The notes beneath the pieces were generated by a model that did no database searches, had not been told where the DNA came from, and saw nothing but the letters and a program-made list of their open reading frames with translations. A stretch of 64,000 bases of DNA from DATEGZ01 sp035519535. Lineage in GTDB: Bacteria > Acidobacteriota > Vicinamibacteria > Vicinamibacterales > SCN-69-37. Location of the stretch: contig DATIWF010000062.1 of NCBI GenBank assembly GCA_035519535.1, forward strand, positions 15,851 through 79,850, given 5' to 3'. The position numbers and the translations under genes are program-made. Position 1 is the stretch's first letter, and the number at the start of each line of letters is the position of its first letter. Positions 58,727 through 64,000 of the stretch are shown here, in pieces.

Positions 58727-61186
58727 TCAGTCGTTCCTTAAGGAACGTATCGGATCGATCCGTGCCGCACGTTGGGCTGGAACGTAGCTGGCCAGCAGGG
58801 CCACCACGCCAAGACCGGCCGCGACCGCCAGAAATGTCAGCGGATCGGTGTTGCGGACCCCGAACAGCAGGCTTCGGAGGAGCCCCGTGACGCCGGCGGC
58901 GCCCGCCAGGCCGACGACGATGCCGGCGAGCGTGACGCCGGCCCCTTGCCGGAGCACGAAACCGAGCACGCGCCGGGGCGTCGCGCCGAGGGCGATGCGG
59001 ATGCCGATTTCGCGGGAACCCTGGCTCACGAGGTACGACATGACGCTGTAGACGCCGATCGCCGCCAGCGCCAGCGCCACGAGGGCGAAGAGCGCCAGCA
59101 GCATCATGAGAAATCGCTGTCGTGCGAGCGACCCCTCCACGCGCTGCGCCATCGGCCGCACGTGATACAGCGGCAGATCGGGATCGAGATCGTGCACAGC
59201 CTGTCCGACCGACGACGCGAGCGCAGCGGAATCGCCCTGACCGCGCACGACGACGTAGAGCGCGCGCGACGGGACCTGGCGCTGAGGGAGGTAGAGCGCG
59301 ATGCGCCCGTCGCCATCCAGCGAGTACTGCTTCACGCGTCCGACGACGCCGACGACGGTCTGCCAGGGACCTTCGGATCTGGCGTCGCCCAGTCGGATGC
59401 GCTTCCCGACGGCGTCCTGTCCGGGCCAGAGCTCGCGGGCCATGAACTCGTCCACGATGATCACGCGCGGGCTCTGCGCCGTGTCCTCGTCGGTGAAGAA
59501 GCGCCCACGGACGAGCGGAATGCCCATGGCCTCGAAGTAGCGCCCGCTCACGACGCGTTCATCGGCGTTGAGGAACGCCTCGCCGGGTGCGGGCGTGCGG
59601 CCCTCGACGGTGATCGGTCCCCAGGAGAAATACCCGCTGAGCGGCAGCGCGGACACGCCGCCGGACGCCACCACGCCGGGAAGATGGTCGAGCCGTTCCC
59701 AGAGCTGCCGGTACGCGTTCAGCACGAGGCCGCCGTTCGCGTACTTCTGCCCGCTCATCGTGAGCTCGAGCGTGAGGACGCCCGACGGATTGAACCCGGG
59801 CGCGACGCTCTGGAGTCCCGCGAAGCTTCGGACGAGCAGGCCCGCACCGATGAGCAGCATCAGGGACAGCGCGAGCTCCGCGACGACGAGCAGCCGGCGC
59901 AGCCCGTGGCTGCGGCCCCAGACCGCGCCGGCGCCGGCCGCGCCGCGGCCGGCGTCCTTCAGCGTCGCATGCAGATCGAGGCGTCCGGTGCCGAGCGCCG
60001 GCGCGAGGCCGAAGAGCAGTCCGGACACGAGCGACACGCCGAGCGTGAACGCGAGCACGCGCGCGTCGATCGCGATCGTCTGCAGCCGCGGGACGTCCGA
60101 TGGCTGCACCGCGTGAATCCACGCGAGGCTCGCGCGCGCGAGCAGGACCCCGAGCACGCCGCCGGCAAGCGACAGCGCCAGACTCTCGACGAGCAGTTGC
60201 CGGACGAGGCGCGCGCGGCCGGCGCCGAGCGCGGCGCGCACGGCGATCTCGCGGCGTCGCGCCAGGGCGCGCGACAGCATCAGGTTCGCGACGTTCGCGC
60301 ACGCGATGAGCAGCACGAATCCGACGGCGCCGACGAGCATCACGAGCGGCCGCCGGACGTTGCCGACGACCTGCTCCATCAGCGGCACGATGCTGAACGT
60401 CAGGCCGCCGTTCGGCGGGTAGCTGTCGGGAAAGTCGCGGCGCAGCCTGGCGGTGATCGCGTCCATCTCCGACTGCGCCTGCGCGACCGTCACGCCGCGC
60501 GCCAGTTTGCCGAGGATGTTGTAGTCCTCGTGCGTGCGCACGGTCGCGGCGTCGGCCGCCATCGGCAGCGGAAGAAAGATCTCGCCGTCCTCGGCGACGC
60601 CCAGTGTCGGCAGCACCTCGCGCGGCAGCGAAAACGACGCGGGCAGCACGCCGACGATGCGATAGCCCTGCCCGTTGAGGAGGATCGAGGTGCCGACGAC
60701 CTGCGGGTCGCCGCCGTACCGGCGGGTCCACATCGTGTAGCTCAATATCGCCGTCGTGGCCTGGCCGGGCCCGTCTTCCTCCGGCGCGAACAGCCGGCCG
60801 TAGGCCACGCGCGCGCCCACCATGGGGAGCAGATTGGACGACACGCGAATCACGCCGACGCGCTCGGGATCGCCGCCGCCGGTCAGGTTGTAGTTGGCGC
60901 CGATCGCGATCGCGAGGTCCTCGAAGCCGCGATGGCCCGTCTTGATGTCGAAATACTGCGCCGTCGAAAACCAGTCCTCAGCGATGTTCAGCCCGGGCGA
61001 TCGATTCCAGAGAATCACGAGCCGATCGGCGTCGGCGTAGGGCAGCGGGCGCAGGAGCAGCGCGTTGGCCACGCTGAAAAGCGCCGTGTTCGCGCCGATG
61101 CCGATCGCGAGCGACAGCACCGCGGCGGTGGTCACGCCAGGCGTGGCCGCGAGCGAGCGCAACGCGTAGCGAAGATCGCGAATCAT
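58727..61186 (-). CDS. ADOP-type ABC permease, third copy
   Basis: 819 residues, the duplicated FtsX/MacB layout as in the other two ADOPs: MIRDLRYALRSLAATPGVT and helix, core domain (about 45-240), helices with AALGAGRARLVRQLLVESLAL, second core domain and last three helices (about 690-800). ATG 61186 overlaps the upstream VWA stop by ATGA. It is sandwiched between two VWA-type genes, an arrangement that suggests the three work together. Confidence 0.9.
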   Translation of the reverse strand: MIRDLRYALRSLAATPGVTTAAVLSLAIGIGANTALFSVANALLLRPLPYADADRLVILWNRSPGLNIAEDWFSTAQYFDIKTGHRGFEDLAIAIGANYNLTGGGDPERVGVIRVSSNLLPMVGARVAYGRLFAPEEDGPGQATTAILSYTMWTRRYGGDPQVVGTSILLNGQGYRIVGVLPASFSLPREVLPTLGVAEDGEIFLPLPMAADAATVRTHEDYNILGKLARGVTVAQAQSEMDAITARLRRDFPDSYPPNGGLTFSIVPLMEQVVGNVRRPLVMLVGAVGFVLLIACANVANLMLSRALARRREIAVRAALGAGRARLVRQLLVESLALSLAGGVLGVLLARASLAWIHAVQPSDVPRLQTIAIDARVLAFTLGVSLVSGLLFGLAPALGTGRLDLHATLKDAGRGAAGAGAVWGRSHGLRRLLVVAELALSLMLLIGAGLLVRSFAGLQSVAPGFNPSGVLTLELTMSGQKYANGGLVLNAYRQLWERLDHLPGVVASGGVSALPLSGYFSWGPITVEGRTPAPGEAFLNADERVVSGRYFEAMGIPLVRGRFFTDEDTAQSPRVIIVDEFMARELWPGQDAVGKRIRLGDARSEGPWQTVVGVVGRVKQYSLDGDGRIALYLPQRQVPSRALYVVVRGQGDSAALASSVGQAVHDLDPDLPLYHVRPMAQRVEGSLARQRFLMMLLALFALVALALAAIGVYSVMSYLVSQGSREIGIRIALGATPRRVLGFVLRQGAGVTLAGIVVGLAGAAGVTGLLRSLLFGVRNTDPLTFLAVAAGLGVVALLASYVPAQRAARIDPIRSLRND

Positions 61187-63255
61187 TTGATCTCGAACGC
61201 GACGTCGCGGCGCGCGGTCTGGCCGCTGGCCAGCGCGGCCGTGACCTCGAGCACGTAGCTCCCCGGTGCGAGCGCCTTCAGCGGGAACAGCGTGTCGATC
61301 GTAGCCTGCCGCCGGCGTCCCGCGGCGGATGACCTGGCCGCGGTCACGACCGGCGGCAGCGTGGCGTCGCCGCGCACGGCCAGCGTGACGGTCGCGGTCG
61401 CGTCCGCCGATCCCCAGAAGGCCGGCGCGAAGATGCGCAGCGTGTCGTCCGGCCGGAATGTGCGCGTGGTCGTCGGCTGAAACGGCACGAGGTCCTTCAG
61501 CGCGCCGGCGGGCACGGCGGCCTCGCGCGCCGGGCCGTCGAATCCCAACACGACGGTGCTGATCTGGAGGTCGCTCTTCGATAAGTTGATCACTTCCACG
61601 GGCAGATGCACGGTGCCGGCGCGGCCGAGCGCTTGGCTCGACGCGCCGACGCGCAGCGTCATCGCCTGCGCCGGCAGGTCGAGCGTGTCGTTGATCGCAT
61701 AGGTCACGGTCGCGGCGCCGCGCGGCGATCCCGTGAAGTGATAGGCGTGCCGCGTCGTGCCTTTGATCTTGCCGTCGCGATCGATCGCGACGATCCCGAA
61801 CTGCAGCTCGTCGTCGATCTTCGCGCCGTCGGGCGGCGTCGGGTAGGTCACTTCCAGGGTGACGGTCGTCGTCATGCCGTGCGCGGTGGGAGCCACCGGC
61901 GCGGCGAACGCGCGCAGCGCGAGGCCGGACACCGGGAGCGCCGCGCCGAGCACGTCCTCGAGCGACTGCTTGGCCTCGGCCGCCGACGCCCTGCCGGCGC
62001 GGGGCGCTTCATAGCCGACGCGCGAGCGCACGCGCAGGCCGGGCCGCTTCACGCTGACCTGGACGTCGTGAAACTGGCCGTCGCGGACGAACGGATCGGG
62101 ATAGTAGCCGAGCAGATAGAAGCTGCTGTTGTCCTCGATGAGTTCGGGAATCGCCTGTTGCATGTTGCGATTCACCATCGGCCGTCCTCCCGTGCTGTCG
62201 GCGACGTTGCGCAGGAAGTCGAGCTCGATCTTCAGGGCCTTGGCGTCCGGCGGTCCGTTCCGCGAGACATCTCCGTCTGTCACGACGCCGCGCGGATCGA
62301 CCGTGTAGACCGACACGCCCGACTGGCGCGCCTTCTGGATGATGAGCTGGGTTTCGTCAGTCACCTCTCTTGCGTTGGTGTCTTCGTGCGGGCAGATCTC
62401 GGCGTTCGAGGGGATCTCACTGGTGCTGACATTGGGGGAGGCAGTCTGCGTGGCGCCCGCCTTGATCCTCGAGCCGGGGTCGGTTGAGAGGTTTCGTAGA
62501 TCCAGCTGCGGCTCGAACGGGTCGTAGTCGAGGCCCTGGCTCACGAACACGAGCGTCCGGCGCGGGAACGACGATCGACTGAGCGCCGAGGCGACGTTGG
62601 ACAGGACGTACAGCGAGCTTCGAGCATTAGCGAAGCGCGTGCCACAGAGGGCGGGCGCAGCAGTAAAGCCGCCGGCACGCCCGAAGGAGCTCGGCGGGTC
62701 CTCGGCGAATCCGAGCGCGTCTTTGATCCGATTGACCGCCCGCATCTGCGCGCCGAGGTCGCTCGTGAAGTCCTGGCTCAGATTCGAGTGCCCCGTGAAG
62801 ACAATCGCGACCTGATCGTCGGGCGAGACCTGCTCGAGAAAACTCTGGACGACGCGCTTCGTTTCGACGATGCGCTGCTCGAAGATGTGCAGATCGTCGA
62901 TGACGAGCACCCACTGCCGGCCGTTTGGCGCGTGCGCGTTCGTCGCGACGTCGATCGTCGGCACAGCCGTCGTCGGATCGACCCGGCGGCGCGTCGGCGG
63001 GACGTGCTCGAACCGGAAATCGGCGATGCGCTGGACCTTGCCCCGCTCAGTGATCTGGAAGTCGTCCTTCGTCAGATCCTTGACCGCGACGTCGTGCTTG
63101 TCGGTGACGACGACGTCGAGCTCGACGTAGTCGACGCCGGCGCGGAACACGGGCTGCGGCGGTGCCGTCTGGTTCGCGGCCGGCTGGCCGGGCGACTGAG
63201 GTGAGGCCCAGAGAAGCGCCGAAAGCGCCGTCGCGGCGACGAGACGCCCAGCCAT
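61183..63255 (-). CDS. VWA-domain protein, acidobacterial VWFA-related family (long)
   Basis: 690 residues from ATG 63255 with GGGGGA about 7 bases upstream (a start at 63270 is possible). Signal peptide (about 1-20), the family's DYVELDVVVTDKHDVAVKDLTKDDFQI opening, a VWA-like fold (VLVIDDLHIFEQR at the MIDAS site, about 118-130, with a DDLHIF variant instead of DxSxS), then beta-sandwich domains in the C-terminal half. The metal site is non-canonical, so it may not bind Mg. Upstream partner of the ADOP by ATGA overlap. Confidence 0.88.
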   Translation of the reverse strand: MAGRLVAATALSALLWASPQSPGQPAANQTAPPQPVFRAGVDYVELDVVVTDKHDVAVKDLTKDDFQITERGKVQRIADFRFEHVPPTRRRVDPTTAVPTIDVATNAHAPNGRQWVLVIDDLHIFEQRIVETKRVVQSFLEQVSPDDQVAIVFTGHSNLSQDFTSDLGAQMRAVNRIKDALGFAEDPPSSFGRAGGFTAAPALCGTRFANARSSLYVLSNVASALSRSSFPRRTLVFVSQGLDYDPFEPQLDLRNLSTDPGSRIKAGATQTASPNVSTSEIPSNAEICPHEDTNAREVTDETQLIIQKARQSGVSVYTVDPRGVVTDGDVSRNGPPDAKALKIELDFLRNVADSTGGRPMVNRNMQQAIPELIEDNSSFYLLGYYPDPFVRDGQFHDVQVSVKRPGLRVRSRVGYEAPRAGRASAAEAKQSLEDVLGAALPVSGLALRAFAAPVAPTAHGMTTTVTLEVTYPTPPDGAKIDDELQFGIVAIDRDGKIKGTTRHAYHFTGSPRGAATVTYAINDTLDLPAQAMTLRVGASSQALGRAGTVHLPVEVINLSKSDLQISTVVLGFDGPAREAAVPAGALKDLVPFQPTTTRTFRPDDTLRIFAPAFWGSADATATVTLAVRGDATLPPVVTAARSSAAGRRRQATIDTLFPLKALAPGSYVLEVTAALASGQTARRDVAFEIK

Positions 63256-63300
63256 GTCGGGTTCCCCCATTATGGGGTCAGATCGGGGTCCGGCCCCAGT

Positions 63301-64000
63301 TCAGGCCCAGCCCGAGAGCTCGCGCCGCGCGATCGTCGTCATCGCATCGATCCAGGCGGGATGCTCGTTGAGACACGGGATGCGAAGGAATGACTTGCCG
63401 CCCGCCTCGTGAAACTGCTCGGCGCCGCGGATGCCGATCTCTTCGAGCGTTTCCAGGCAATCCGCGGTGAAGCCCGGACACATGACGGCGACGCGCTTGC
63501 CCGCGTGCCCGGCCTCCTCGAGCGTGACATCCGTGTAGGGCTGGAGCCACACCTCCCGCCCGAATCTCGACTGGAAGGTCGTCTGGAATGATGTGGCCGG
63601 CCAGCTCAGCGTCTTGGCAAGCAGCCGCGCCGACGCCTCGCAGTGCGTCGGGTAGGGATCGCCCTCGGCGGCGTATCGCGCGGGCAGACCGTGGAAGCTC
63701 AGCAGACACAACTCGGGTGCGTCCCGGCCCGCGATCGAGTCGCGCGCGACCGCCGCGAGCGCGGCGACGTAGTCAGGGTCCGCGTAGTACGGCGGCACGA
63801 CGCGGATCGAGGGCACGACGCGCATCGCGCGCGCCAGCTCGAACAGTCGCTCGAGACTCGACCCCGTCGTCGCGCCCGCATACTGCGGGTACATCGGAAA
63901 CGCGAGGAGGCGATCGATGCCGTCGGCCCCGAGCGCCGCCAGCGCCGCCGCGATGGACGGCTCGCCATAGCGCATCGCCGTCACGACGCGGACGTTCGCG
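63301..64000 (-). CDS. hemH: Ferrochelatase, 5' part outside the window
   Basis: The frame is open to the right edge and ends at 63301. The visible 232 residues include VVTAMRYGEPSI, LAFPMYPQYAGATTGSS, CLLSFHGLPARYAAEGDPY (catalytic His), TFQSRFGREVWLQPYTD and VMCPGFTADCLETLEEI, the core of ferrochelatase, which inserts iron into protoporphyrin IX. Only the first ~100 residues are missing. It ends 46 bases downstream of the VWA gene start on the same strand. Confidence 0.95.
   Translation of the reverse strand, partial: ANVRVVTAMRYGEPSIAAALAALGADGIDRLLAFPMYPQYAGATTGSSLERLFELARAMRVVPSIRVVPPYYADPDYVAALAAVARDSIAGRDAPELCLLSFHGLPARYAAEGDPYPTHCEASARLLAKTLSWPATSFQTTFQSRFGREVWLQPYTDVTLEEAGHAGKRVAVMCPGFTADCLETLEEIGIRGAEQFHEAGGKSFLRIPCLNEHPAWIDAMTTIARRELSGWA

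Overview
The window is GC-rich, densely packed bacterial DNA that most likely comes from an acidobacterium, probably class Vicinamibacteria. The support is three large orphan FtsX/MacB-type permeases (the ADOP type), two proteins of the acidobacterial VWFA-related family, many secreted peptidases and hydrolases, and Gly/Arg-rich linkers in exported proteins. Genes are often separated by only a few bases or overlap by GTGA/ATGA. There are no rRNA genes, complete mobile elements or CRISPR arrays. The single tRNA is tRNA-Ser(CGA).

Layout. 1-10.9 kb: end of an unknown membrane protein, an alginate-export-type porin, an octaheme cytochrome with HEAT and TPR repeats, an arylsulfatase, a subtilisin-like protease, a DHFR-like reductase divergent from a TetR regulator, and tadA. 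10.9-12 kb: a small accessory patch with tRNA-Ser, a 51-bp tandem repeat array, a palindromic repeat, a GIY-YIG nuclease and a MazF-like toxin remnant. 12-21.5 kb (minus strand): PhoX-like and PhoD-like phosphatases, a gene remnant, a solute-binding protein and two ADOP permeases. 21.7-30 kb: Tat amidase, membrane PP2C phosphatase, methyltransferase, AT-hook-like protein, polyphosphate kinase, and a cytochrome/copper-monooxygenase/TPR fusion. 30.1-33.1 kb (minus): a compact cassette with a bacterial eRF1-like release factor, an ASCH protein, an unknown helical protein and a helix-hairpin-helix protein, bounded upstream by a 28-bp perfect inverted repeat. 33.3-41 kb: S9 peptidase and metallo-beta-lactamase-fold protein, a 55-residue zinc-knuckle-like protein, radical SAM/B12 protein and glycogen branching enzyme. 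41-46 kb (minus): a TetR-led, fully overlapping operon for a molybdenum hydroxylase resembling 4-hydroxybenzoyl-CoA reductase, then an EVE protein. 46-57.8 kb: cupredoxin, HxlR/YceI pair, DUF4159 protein, HlyD-type adaptor, M28 peptidase, LuxR-type regulator, cupin, small membrane protein and a large secreted protein. 57.8-64 kb (minus): a VWA-ADOP-VWA operon and ferrochelatase running off the right edge.

The best candidates for undescribed biology are the release-factor/ASCH/HhH cassette with its palindrome; six intergenic or gene-end tracts with a strict 7-bp period but a different heptamer at each locus; and several promoters whose -10 element sits 5-11 bases before the start codon, suggesting leaderless transcripts. 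All functional statements are from reading sequence motifs by eye; no database search was run.
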